From: Candidatus Pollutiaquabacter sp.
Lineage (GTDB): Bacteria > Bacteroidota > Bacteroidia > AKYH767-A > 2013-40CM-41-45
Direction of reading: 5' to 3'
NCBI GenBank assembly: GCA_947465495.1
Contig: CANIAS010000001.1
Span: 1-64,000, forward strand
DNA length: 64,000 nucleotides
Translations under genes and position numbers: made by a program
Shown here: positions 53,755 to 61,680 of the stretch, one piece after another
How the letters are laid out: each line of letters begins with the position of its first letter
Position numbering within the stretch: the first letter of the stretch is position 1
The notes under the pieces: model-generated
The model's database searches: none
What the model was told of the DNA's origin: nothing
What the model saw: only the letters and a program-made list of their open reading frames with translations

Positions 53755-54195
53755 TCAGGCAGTTTCGATGATCTCGATGCGTTCGATGGTGTCACCCGCA
53801 CGGATTGCGTCAATCACTTCCAAGCCTTCGACGACTTTACCGAAACAAGTATGGTTACGATCCAGGTGAGCCGTGTTGCGTCGACTGTGACAAATGAAGA
53901 ATTGAGAGCCGCCTGTATTACGACCTGCATGCGCCATTGACAGTACCCCACGATCGTGAAATTGATTGCCTCCCGTAAGTTCGCAGTCGATTTTGTAGCC
54001 TGGGCCGCCCGTACCGGTGCCATTGGGACACCCGCCTTGAATGACGAAATCAGGAATGACTCGATGAAAAGTCAATCCGTCATAAAATCCTTTTTGGGCA
54101 AGATCACAGAAGTTCTTGACCGTGTTGGGCGCGTCGTTTTCGTAAAAATCGACTTTCATCGCTCCTTTTTCAGTGTGTATTATGGCTGTTTTCAT
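53755..54195 (-). CDS. Cyclophilin-type peptidyl-prolyl cis-trans isomerase
   Basis: The 146-residue single-domain protein catalyses proline isomerisation. It contains [13 protein letters not shown] with the catalytic Arg, [31 protein letters not shown] and the closing [15 protein letters not shown]. The Trp of eukaryotic cyclophilins that binds cyclosporin is replaced ([11 protein letters not shown]), as in many bacterial PpiB proteins. No signal peptide, so it acts in the cytoplasm. It lies 42 nt upstream of the repeat-protein gene on the same strand; co-transcription is possible, but the nearest other gene is 169 nt away. Confidence 0.95.
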   Translation of the reverse strand: MKTAIIHTEKGAMKVDFYENDAPNTVKNFCDLAQKGFYDGLTFHRVIPDFVIQGGCPNGTGTGGPGYKIDCELTGGNQFHDRGVLSMAHAGRNTGGSQFFICHSRRNTAHLDRNHTCFGKVVEGLEVIDAIRAGDTIERIEIIETA

Positions 54196-54364
54196 AGTTT
54201 AGTTAGTTGGCTAAGATACATCGGAGTAAATGGAAAGTAAAATTTAAAACTATTAATCAACGTCCAATTTATGAGCAATTCAGGATTGACAAATAAGCAA
54301 TTTTAAGTAATCGAGCCCGTTAGGGTCCAAAACACTTTTATTCCCGGAAATAAAATAAGGATAG

Positions 54365-55396
54365 CTACTTGCTATAAATAGACTTAGAGTACTCTTGCCA
54401 CGATTTCTCCTTATAGATGTTATCGCCATAAAAGTGTGACACATCGTGCAAGAAACGCGAAGGCATAAAACTAGGCACGGCATCGAGAATCACATTGTTC
54501 TCATCCAAAACTACCAGCATGGGTAAAACCAAGTTATTGCGGCATAGTTCCATCGATAAGCTGTTGAATGGAATTTGCTCATTGTAAGACCCGGCATATA
54601 TTTTTCCGCCATAATAAAAAGTGTCGGCAGAAATCGAATTCAATTCGACCAAATCATAGGTAGCACTTAGGTACTTTAAATTACTGGTATCTGAAAACGA
54701 TGAGCGACGCATCACCTTACAAGCGTTGCACCATTCGCTATCAATGAGTACCAGTGTTTTCTTTTTCTTTTGAAATGTCGGGGTGAAAAAAACTTTTGAA
54801 TTCAGCCACTTCAAACTATCCATCCGCACCTGATTCGTAGAATCAAAAAACGCTTTCTCGTAATGTGCATTGAAATCGTCAAAATTGGAATTCCGCGAAG
54901 CGTTCTCTAAAACAAAAATTAAAATAGGTTCGATCTTGCGAGTTTCTAAATAACCTGCCGCACTCAAACTCATATTGAATTTATTATTCGCTTTGTCATA
55001 TCCGTTCAAGAAAATGGTACTGGGATAAGACAACTTTCCCTGAAGCATTTCTATGGCGAACTCATGTGGTCGTCGTGGATCAGGAGATGTCGGTTTGTAG
55101 ATTTTACCAAGATACTCAATGGTGTCTTTTCCTTCTGCATCGAATTGTACCGGATAAAAATTCTGATTGATGTATTGCGCCAGCCCTGGATCAGCATACG
55201 TGGTCTTCATCATGTGCTTACACCATCCACACCATTCCGTATAAAAATCCAGAATAATCGGTCGAGGAGCCGTCTGCACCATTTCCATGGCCTCTTGCAA
55301 GGTCATCCATTTAACAAGACTACCCTGATGATCCGCTTGTGCCGAAGCAAATTGGCAAAGCAGAAATAAAATGGCAGTTAAGAGACTTTTTTTCAT
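54365..55396 (-). CDS. Exported protein with two thioredoxin-like domains
   Basis: The 343-residue precursor has a signal peptide (MKKSLLTAI to ASAQ, Gln at +1). Domain 1 has a full thioredoxin site EWCGWCK (Cys56, Cys59) in a DUF255/thioredoxin-7-like fold (LDFYTEWCGWC, YPSTIFLNG). Domain 2 (about residues 205-330) has a second site EWCNACK (Cys223, Cys226) and the cis-Pro region VLPMLVVLD. A duplicated thioredoxin of this kind points to disulfide handling of exported proteins in the periplasm, perhaps for the neighbouring cysteine-containing T9SS cargo; the partner is unknown. ATG 55396 begins the signal peptide and follows the upstream gene's terminator. Confidence 0.82.
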   Translation of the reverse strand: MKKSLLTAILFLLCQFASAQADHQGSLVKWMTLQEAMEMVQTAPRPIILDFYTEWCGWCKHMMKTTYADPGLAQYINQNFYPVQFDAEGKDTIEYLGKIYKPTSPDPRRPHEFAIEMLQGKLSYPSTIFLNGYDKANNKFNMSLSAAGYLETRKIEPILIFVLENASRNSNFDDFNAHYEKAFFDSTNQVRMDSLKWLNSKVFFTPTFQKKKKTLVLIDSEWCNACKVMRRSSFSDTSNLKYLSATYDLVELNSISADTFYYGGKIYAGSYNEQIPFNSLSMELCRNNLVLPMLVVLDENNVILDAVPSFMPSRFLHDVSHFYGDNIYKEKSWQEYSKSIYSK

Positions 55397-55406
55397 GTAG
55401 TAGTAT

Positions 55407-55441
55407 AAAAAAGAGGAGCGGCACAATCGTACCACTCCTCT
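55407..55441 (-). terminator. Intrinsic terminator of the sortilin-like gene
   Basis: On the minus strand AGAGGAG (55441 to 55435) pairs with CTCCTCT (55418 to 55412) around an imperfect inner stem, followed by six T. It separates the gene ending at 55482 from the thioredoxin gene starting at 55396. Confidence 0.72.
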
Positions 55442-55481
55442 AAATTACTTCAATAAAGATGAATTTGCAATTAGGCAGGGG

Positions 55482-58238
55482 CTACTGTATCAACACCTTT
55501 TGAGTTGCATCACCAGTAATACTGCCCCGTAGTTGCAGGTAGTAGGTACCTGAAGGCAACGCTTTATCAATAGAGAACCGATGGTCGCCAATACCCTGGT
55601 ATTGATTGCAAATCACAACTACCATCTTGCCTTGTGCATCCAATAGCGATGCGGTCATATGCTGAGAAGATTGCAACGAATACCGCACCGTGAATTGCCC
55701 CGAAGAAGGATTAGGGAATGTCGTCAGTTGCAATGCATACGGATCAATGACGGTGACTCCTGCTGCCAACGAATCGAAAATAATCTGCGTGTCCATCGAG
55801 AACATGCCGCTTCCATGGGTTGCAATTGCGACATACCCATCGGAGTTTCGAACATCCATCATCCCAACCACGGTGTAACCAATTTCATTCGGAGAAAGAT
55901 TGGTCCATACAGTTGTCAAGCCATTCAACAGGTTGGTGCCGTATAATCCAGTACTCGTTCCAGCCAGGTAAACATTACCATTGGCAAGTGGCACAATGGA
56001 AATCCAACGCACAGAAGGACCTGAACCATTGCCGGATGCTGTACCTTCAAGATTACCCGAAACCCTGTCCCACGTTGCACCACCATCATTGGATGCAAAA
56101 ATGCTATAGACACGGTAATTCGAAAAAGACACGACGATGTGATCTCCATTGTTCGGATCCACTGCTATAGAACTAATGTTGGAAGCCGCTGGGAAGAGGG
56201 TTGTATTCGTAATATTAGTCAAGGTAGGACTTTGCGTATCTGCATTATCCAAACGAAATAATTGACTATTGTTATATCCATAGTACACCCTGTTCGCAGG
56301 AGAACTGCATACAGCCAGCGCACTGATCTTGGCACCGGCCACCGAATCCGGCAGCATGAACCAACCTGTACTGATACTGTCCCACTGGCCTGTCAATGGA
56401 ATCAGATCGAGGCTATCATTGCGCCACAAACGACTTCCTGCAGGAAGATACATTCGGTTGTTATTATTCGGATCAAGGGCAAACGGCGTAATGAACTGGT
56501 AGTTGTCTCCTCCAATCGGATCAATGCGACGGAAAGACAACAAATTGCCGTTCGGGTCTAGTTGGTAACGCGCAATTTTACCTTCCTGGCGAGACATGTA
56601 ATAATAGGCATGTCCGTTTTCTATCGCACAATATCCCCCATCGCCAAATCCAGGCTGAACCCACGGTGCGGTATAATTATTCGTATTGGTAAACCAAGTG
56701 CCATTGTCCTGTGCACCACCTAATAAAATATCATTCGGCAGACTACCGTGATCAATCGCTACTGAATAAAACTGGCCAGTAACATAACCGCTGCTCATGG
56801 ACTGCCACTGAACCGAGGTGTCCATGTTGTTGTCGGTCCGATACAAACCACCATCATTCGCCTGGATCATTTTATCCGGATTCGATGGGTAGAATACTAA
56901 TTGATGCTGATCGGAGTGGTTGTTGAGATAATTTGAATAAAATGGAATGGTCGATAACGGGTTGTATCCTCCAATTAAGGTAATGTTATTCCCGGAAGTA
57001 AAGCCATCGGTAGAACGGAACAGATTAGTTCCACCGATGAAAACGGTATTTGAATCACCAGGGTGTACTTTGACCACCAAGTCGTATCCTCCTTGCGCAT
57101 TGAAGTTGCCTAATTGTAACGTGCTATCCTGAGGAATCGCAGCCGAAAGATCCTGCCACTGGCCGCCAGCGCCAGTACCATTTCCGCTGATATAAGTATA
57201 CTTCAATAAACTATTCCATTCTTCTTCTCCCTTATAGTTGGTGGAACGTTTACCATGCAATGGGGTTTGACCTAAAAAATAAACATTGTTCTCGTTCGAC
57301 GGATCAATGCCAATCACGATCCGATCAACTGTGGCTGTATCCAAATCGGGAGGAGTAATCTTTGCCCATCCAAGTATTTTGTCTTTGCGCCATATTCCTT
57401 TCGAAGGCCCGTCGCTGCTTAACGTAGCATAAACGACTCCTTGGGATGTAACAGCTACTTCAGTAAAATAAGAAAATGCCGATCCGCTGCTATTTCCGCG
57501 ATCTACTGTCCACGAAGTTCCACCATTTGCGCTGCGGTAGATAGCTCCATAGGTGGCTGCATACACTACACTATTGACTGTATCACTCGGATCCGTAACC
57601 ACTCGCCACTGCAAATCCCAAACATTGTCAAACACGTGAGGCGTATTGGAACTGGTGCTGGTCAATAAACTCCACGTGATCCCACCGTTCGTTGATTTAA
57701 ACATTCCACCACCCAGGTAATAAGCACCACTGGCACTGTGAGAGGCTCCATAACCTTCTCCTGTCGTACAGTACCAAGTATCTGTGTGTCCAGGACGAGT
57801 ATCTTGTGCAATGTGAGTGATGGAAGGATTCGTTGCCAACGAAGAAACACGTGTCCATGTAGCGCCACCATCCACTGAACGCCAGATGCCACCGTTGACA
57901 GTTCCGGCAATGATGATGTTTTCATCCGTCACATCAATCGCCACTGCACGCGTCCGACCGGCTAAGTTCCATGGACCACGTTTAGCGATATAACTATTCA
58001 TTCGGCTGGATGACGATGAGGTCGTTATCTTAGGAAGATGAATCGAAAACTCCAATTCTTCATTGCGAATACCAAACGGAATCTTACCGGTAGCCGGATC
58101 CGCCAAACATTGCACTTCCCATTCAGCACGCTCAATGGCGTCATCTTTGGAATCAAATGCAGCAGGAGAAAGAACATTGGATTGCTGCGCGCGTGCTGTG
58201 ACAGCCACCAAAAGCAGGAGTAGTAGTCGAGTTTTCAT
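55482..58238 (-). CDS. Secreted sortilin/BNR-repeat beta-propeller protein with T9SS sorting domain
   Basis: The 918-residue precursor has a signal peptide (MKTRLLLLLL to RAQ, Gln at +1). The body is a large VPS10/sortilin-type beta-propeller with BNR/Asp-box repeats (GGIWRSVDGGATWTRV, GGMFKSTNGGITWSLL, GAIYRSANGGTSWTV, SIFASNDGGATWDRV). The sorting domain at the end runs from TTFPNPSSGQFTV to KVLIQ. Similar propellers bind glycans or proteins and some are xyloglucanase-like, but the catalytic Asp residues of those enzymes cannot be identified here. ATG 58238 is chosen to begin the signal peptide. A terminator follows at 55407-55441. Confidence 0.87.
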   Translation of the reverse strand: MKTRLLLLLLVAVTARAQQSNVLSPAAFDSKDDAIERAEWEVQCLADPATGKIPFGIRNEELEFSIHLPKITTSSSSSRMNSYIAKRGPWNLAGRTRAVAIDVTDENIIIAGTVNGGIWRSVDGGATWTRVSSLATNPSITHIAQDTRPGHTDTWYCTTGEGYGASHSASGAYYLGGGMFKSTNGGITWSLLTSTSSNTPHVFDNVWDLQWRVVTDPSDTVNSVVYAATYGAIYRSANGGTSWTVDRGNSSGSAFSYFTEVAVTSQGVVYATLSSDGPSKGIWRKDKILGWAKITPPDLDTATVDRIVIGIDPSNENNVYFLGQTPLHGKRSTNYKGEEEWNSLLKYTYISGNGTGAGGQWQDLSAAIPQDSTLQLGNFNAQGGYDLVVKVHPGDSNTVFIGGTNLFRSTDGFTSGNNITLIGGYNPLSTIPFYSNYLNNHSDQHQLVFYPSNPDKMIQANDGGLYRTDNNMDTSVQWQSMSSGYVTGQFYSVAIDHGSLPNDILLGGAQDNGTWFTNTNNYTAPWVQPGFGDGGYCAIENGHAYYYMSRQEGKIARYQLDPNGNLLSFRRIDPIGGDNYQFITPFALDPNNNNRMYLPAGSRLWRNDSLDLIPLTGQWDSISTGWFMLPDSVAGAKISALAVCSSPANRVYYGYNNSQLFRLDNADTQSPTLTNITNTTLFPAASNISSIAVDPNNGDHIVVSFSNYRVYSIFASNDGGATWDRVSGNLEGTASGNGSGPSVRWISIVPLANGNVYLAGTSTGLYGTNLLNGLTTVWTNLSPNEIGYTVVGMMDVRNSDGYVAIATHGSGMFSMDTQIIFDSLAAGVTVIDPYALQLTTFPNPSSGQFTVRYSLQSSQHMTASLLDAQGKMVVVICNQYQGIGDHRFSIDKALPSGTYYLQLRGSITGDATQKVLIQ

Positions 58239-58296
58239 CCCGTCAATATACAAAAGAGTTATTCGCTTTTTTACAGGCACAAAAACGGGTATAAAC

Positions 58297-58330
58297 AAAA
58301 ACAGGCCGGAATCTATGAATTCCGGCCTGT
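58297..58330 (-). terminator. Intrinsic terminator of the LamG-domain gene
   Basis: A perfect 12-bp stem, ACAGGCCGGAAT (58301-58312) with ATTCCGGCCTGT (58319-58330), loop of 6 nt; on the minus strand it is followed by five T. Confidence 0.87.
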
Positions 58331-58349
58331 TGAAGAAATTACGTTTAGC

Positions 58350-59714
58350 TTACTTGGAAATAAGCTGGACTGCTTTGCCGTCTGGGTTTTCCACGGTAAG
58401 CACGTAGGTGCCTTTCGCCCACTGCGAAGTGGCAATCCGAAGCTCACGAGCGGCGTTAACACTTTCCAAATAGATAACTCGTCCAGCCTGATCCGCAACG
58501 ATCACGGTGAAGTCTGATTGTTGTTGCAAATCAATCATGAGGAAGTCTTGTACCGGATTAGGATACACCTTTAACTTCTCAAGCGAAACAGGAACTGAAA
58601 TCCCCACGGTAGAAAATGACTGACATGCAGAAGTGGTTGTACAACTTCCAGTACTCACCGTTACCGCATATGATCCGTTCGAGGTAGGAGTGTATGACTG
58701 TCCGGTTTCTCCAGGGATTGGTTGGTTACCATTGGAACAATCCAACCACTGATACGATGCACCGGCTTGCTGTGCAGTTAAGGTCGTACCGTCGTTATCT
58801 ACTGCATCATTGATACCCGATGATAGCGTGAGGCGAACCGTTGAGTCACAAAAGCTGGAGGAAAGATAGACCTGCGTGTAAACACCTGGTGCGGTCAAAG
58901 TCTGCGGACCAAACGCATAGGTTGAGCCTGGACAAATGAAGTCCGTAATATCGTTCACAGTAGCTACCCCAGTAACGAAATTAGATAAGGGACCATTCAA
59001 TCCGAAATTATTCATGGCTCCATTAATATTGCCTGTCTCATCATTCAAAGAACTGATTCCAGTATTATTCCCCGCTGCAATTCCCTGGTTGAATTTATAA
59101 TAAAGCTGCAATCCCGAGGAGGTTGGGGCCGTACCGAAATTAGCCAGACAACGGATTTCCGCTGGGGAAAGGTATCTATTCCACAATGTGACTTCATCAA
59201 CTTCGCCACTTAAGTAATAATTGAAAGTACCATAAGGCATCCCTCCAATGAATAGTGCTTCGGTAGCGTTGCTAATAGAACCATTCGCAACAGTAGTAGC
59301 TACAAATTGTCCGTTTTTATACAAGGTAAGTTCAGCCCCATTGTAGGTTAGCGCATAATGTTGCCATACACCTACTGAAACAGCTGTATCAATCACATCG
59401 AAATTCACTCCATTGGAATTTCTGAATCGTGCTTCCAGACGCGTTGGACCAAAATGAACCATGTAGAAATCCGCATCAGCATTGTTTCGAATACCAGCAA
59501 AGCCGTCGTAATCCGGAAAAGAAATATTGGCATTCATTGGTTTCACCCAACAGGTCAGGGTAATCTGATTGGATCCAGCAATTCTCGCAGAAGCTGCCGG
59601 AACGACCACTTCGTCGTCAATGTTATCAAAATTCAGCGCATTCTCAGTTTGAGCCATTACAACTGCTGGAACAAATAACCAGCAAAAGAGACTAAGTTTT
59701 TTCAAGTAGTTCAT
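58350..59714 (-). CDS. Secreted LamG-domain protein with T9SS sorting domain
   Basis: The 454-residue precursor has a signal peptide ending VVMAQ (Gln at +1) and a concanavalin A-like lectin (LamG) domain over about residues 25-210 (ITLTCWVKPMN, WQHYALTYNGAELTLYKNG, GEVDEVTLWNRYLSPAEI). A Bacteroidota extracellular module (CPGSTYAFGPQTLTAPG, FCDSTVRLTL) follows, then an Ig-like module, and the sorting domain (VYPNPVQDFLMIDL to VQLISK). It is a probable surface glycan-binding protein. A terminator follows at 58297-58330. Both neighbours on this strand are also T9SS cargo. Confidence 0.88.
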   Translation of the reverse strand: MNYLKKLSLFCWLFVPAVVMAQTENALNFDNIDDEVVVPAASARIAGSNQITLTCWVKPMNANISFPDYDGFAGIRNNADADFYMVHFGPTRLEARFRNSNGVNFDVIDTAVSVGVWQHYALTYNGAELTLYKNGQFVATTVANGSISNATEALFIGGMPYGTFNYYLSGEVDEVTLWNRYLSPAEIRCLANFGTAPTSSGLQLYYKFNQGIAAGNNTGISSLNDETGNINGAMNNFGLNGPLSNFVTGVATVNDITDFICPGSTYAFGPQTLTAPGVYTQVYLSSSFCDSTVRLTLSSGINDAVDNDGTTLTAQQAGASYQWLDCSNGNQPIPGETGQSYTPTSNGSYAVTVSTGSCTTTSACQSFSTVGISVPVSLEKLKVYPNPVQDFLMIDLQQQSDFTVIVADQAGRVIYLESVNAARELRIATSQWAKGTYVLTVENPDGKAVQLISK

Positions 59715-59765
59715 GGGAGGTATTTGAGTTTATAGTATAAGTATTGGTGAAAGTTCGTCGCTACG

Positions 59766-59800
59766 AAAAAAGCGGGCGACGGAATCATCCGTCGCCCGCT
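59766..59800 (-). terminator. Intrinsic terminator of the NIDO-domain gene
   Basis: A perfect 13-bp stem, AGCGGGCGACGGA (59771-59783) with TCCGTCGCCCGCT (59788-59800), closed by a 4-nt loop; the minus strand continues with a run of T at 59771 to 59766. Confidence 0.88.
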
Positions 59801-59816
59801 TCATTGAATGAATACA

Positions 59817-61490
59817 TTATTCAATGACCAATTTACCAGTACGCAACACCGCTGCGTCTGACGTAAGAATGGTATAGAAATAAATTCCATGCTGCAATTC
59901 GCGTACATCCAATTCCTGACCAGCTGCAACACGATCACGTTCGTAAACCAGTCGGCCAGACGCATCGGTCATGCGGATGGTCACGGTCTCAGAGATTTTA
60001 CCTGCAATCCGAATCTGTCCTTTGGATGGATTCGGAACAACCGTAACAAATGGCTTAGCATCAATGGTAGCAACTCCTGAAGTGTTATTGAATACCGTGA
60101 TGGTTTGCATAATACTATCTGTAAAACAGCCACCCGCACTGTACGCCAACAACATCACGTTGTACGTTCCTGGAACAGCATAATAGTGCAAGGTGTCAAA
60201 GGTGGAGTACCCAGCGGTGCCATCACCGAAATCCCAAAAACAACGGGAGTAATCAGTACTGCGGTTATCAAAATAAATTGTAGTACCCGTATCTGGAATA
60301 GCCAGATACGCTGCCGTAGGAGCCGCTACCACGCGGATTGTCACCGGAGTAGTCGTTACTTGAGTAGGGGTTCCATTATCCGTTCCAAGGAATTGGATTG
60401 TGTGGAATCCAGTATTATTGTTCGTAGCTGTCACAAAAACAGATGCAGAAGCAACAGATCCAGGAGTAACATTGGTAACCGTAGCATCTTGCATACTACC
60501 CAGATTGACCGAAGGTGTTGTCTGTTGATTGTTTTCAGGAGCAAGGAATTCAACACTGATCGTAGTGGTATCTCCCAAGCAAAGTACGATCGTATCGCAA
60601 GCAGATAAGGAACTAACTACAGGCGCAATGTTGAAATTATTAATGCAGGTATTAAATACAAACGACTGATTATCCAGGAAGCTAATTCCATCGGCGGCAC
60701 CATAAGGGCCATCGTATGTATTACCCGGAGCATCAAAACGGCCCATCTGGATGTAGTTGATTCCGTTTCCTTGGTTTACACCTACGGTAGCAGGAACTCC
60801 ACCAAAACCGTTCACACCTTGGGAAGCACTACCCGTAGTCCACTCCATGTTTTTATAGCAGAATCCTACGTTGTAACCGGAAGGCAACAACGGATCCAAT
60901 CCATCGGTAATAATGAGCTGGAATGCGTTGCGCATGTCATCCATGGAATTGAAATATCCAACAGAATCCCACTGCACTATCAAGTGGGTATTGGTCAATT
61001 CATAATACACCAATCCACTCAGCGCTCCACGAGTATCGACATCGGCCCAGAACGGAGCAATCATCACGAAATTCGTATTTGGGAAAGAGTCTGAACTGTA
61101 GGTGGCGTAAGGTGATCCAAAAGAAATATTTCCGTTGTTGTTAATGAACAACTTTCGAAGATACTGTCCATAAAAACAGAATGGAGATACCAACGAGATG
61201 GTATCGGTAGAGCCATCGTCATTGCGGTAATCAGGAGCGGTACCATTCGTAAATGGCGCTACCTGCCACGCGCGGTCACGCTCAACCCAACAATCACAGG
61301 AACTGATGGTGCGAGAAGCACCTTCAGGGGTATAAATAATTTGGGAATGTTCATTGCTGTTGCGAGCCATGTTAAGCGCCGGATCTTTTCCGGGAAAGAA
61401 TGTAGCGCCCACAGCTGATTGCTGGGCATCCACCGAAAGAGTTACCATTTGAAAAATGGCAAACACTGTAATTAGTAATTTTTTAGACAT
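59817..61490 (-). CDS. Secreted NIDO/PKD-domain protein with T9SS sorting domain
   Basis: The 557-residue precursor has a signal peptide ending SVDAQ (Gln at +1). The N-terminal half carries a nidogen-like (NIDO) domain: LFINNNGNISFGSPYATY, APFWADVDTRG, AFQLIITDG, NVGFCYKNMEWTTG and NGINYIQMGRFD. A Big/Ig-like region is followed by a PKD domain (FWDFGDGTAGYSTFD, YYAVPGTYNVML) and the sorting domain (VVPNPSKGQIRIA to KLVIE). NIDO domains occur in surface adhesion proteins; no enzyme motif is seen. Promoter at 61522-61550 and terminator at 59766-59800 make it a single-gene unit. Confidence 0.86.
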   Translation of the reverse strand: MSKKLLITVFAIFQMVTLSVDAQQSAVGATFFPGKDPALNMARNSNEHSQIIYTPEGASRTISSCDCWVERDRAWQVAPFTNGTAPDYRNDDGSTDTISLVSPFCFYGQYLRKLFINNNGNISFGSPYATYSSDSFPNTNFVMIAPFWADVDTRGALSGLVYYELTNTHLIVQWDSVGYFNSMDDMRNAFQLIITDGLDPLLPSGYNVGFCYKNMEWTTGSASQGVNGFGGVPATVGVNQGNGINYIQMGRFDAPGNTYDGPYGAADGISFLDNQSFVFNTCINNFNIAPVVSSLSACDTIVLCLGDTTTISVEFLAPENNQQTTPSVNLGSMQDATVTNVTPGSVASASVFVTATNNNTGFHTIQFLGTDNGTPTQVTTTPVTIRVVAAPTAAYLAIPDTGTTIYFDNRSTDYSRCFWDFGDGTAGYSTFDTLHYYAVPGTYNVMLLAYSAGGCFTDSIMQTITVFNNTSGVATIDAKPFVTVVPNPSKGQIRIAGKISETVTIRMTDASGRLVYERDRVAAGQELDVRELQHGIYFYTILTSDAAVLRTGKLVIE

Positions 61491-61521
61491 TGTAGCGTGG
61501 TGTGTTAGTTGATGATGTTTT

Positions 61522-61550
61522 CAAATTTAAGAATAATTTCTGCTATCAAA
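61522..61550 (-). promoter_or_regulatory. Predicted promoter of the NIDO-domain gene
   Basis: On the minus strand TTTG (61550 to 61547) and TAAATTTG (61529 to 61522) are separated by 17 nt; the second is an exact TAnnTTTG. The ATG at 61490 is 31 nt further on. The spacer is slightly short of the usual 19. Confidence 0.57.
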
Positions 61551-61680
61551 AGTGCTGTTTTCAATTCGAAATAAACACAGTTTGTCTTTCAAAATTTAAC
61601 AAAACAAGCCTGAAATAGAACCCAACAGGTCGCTGCCTCCTTTCCGTTGACGATATTTGTCGCCCGAGCTATCCATACCA

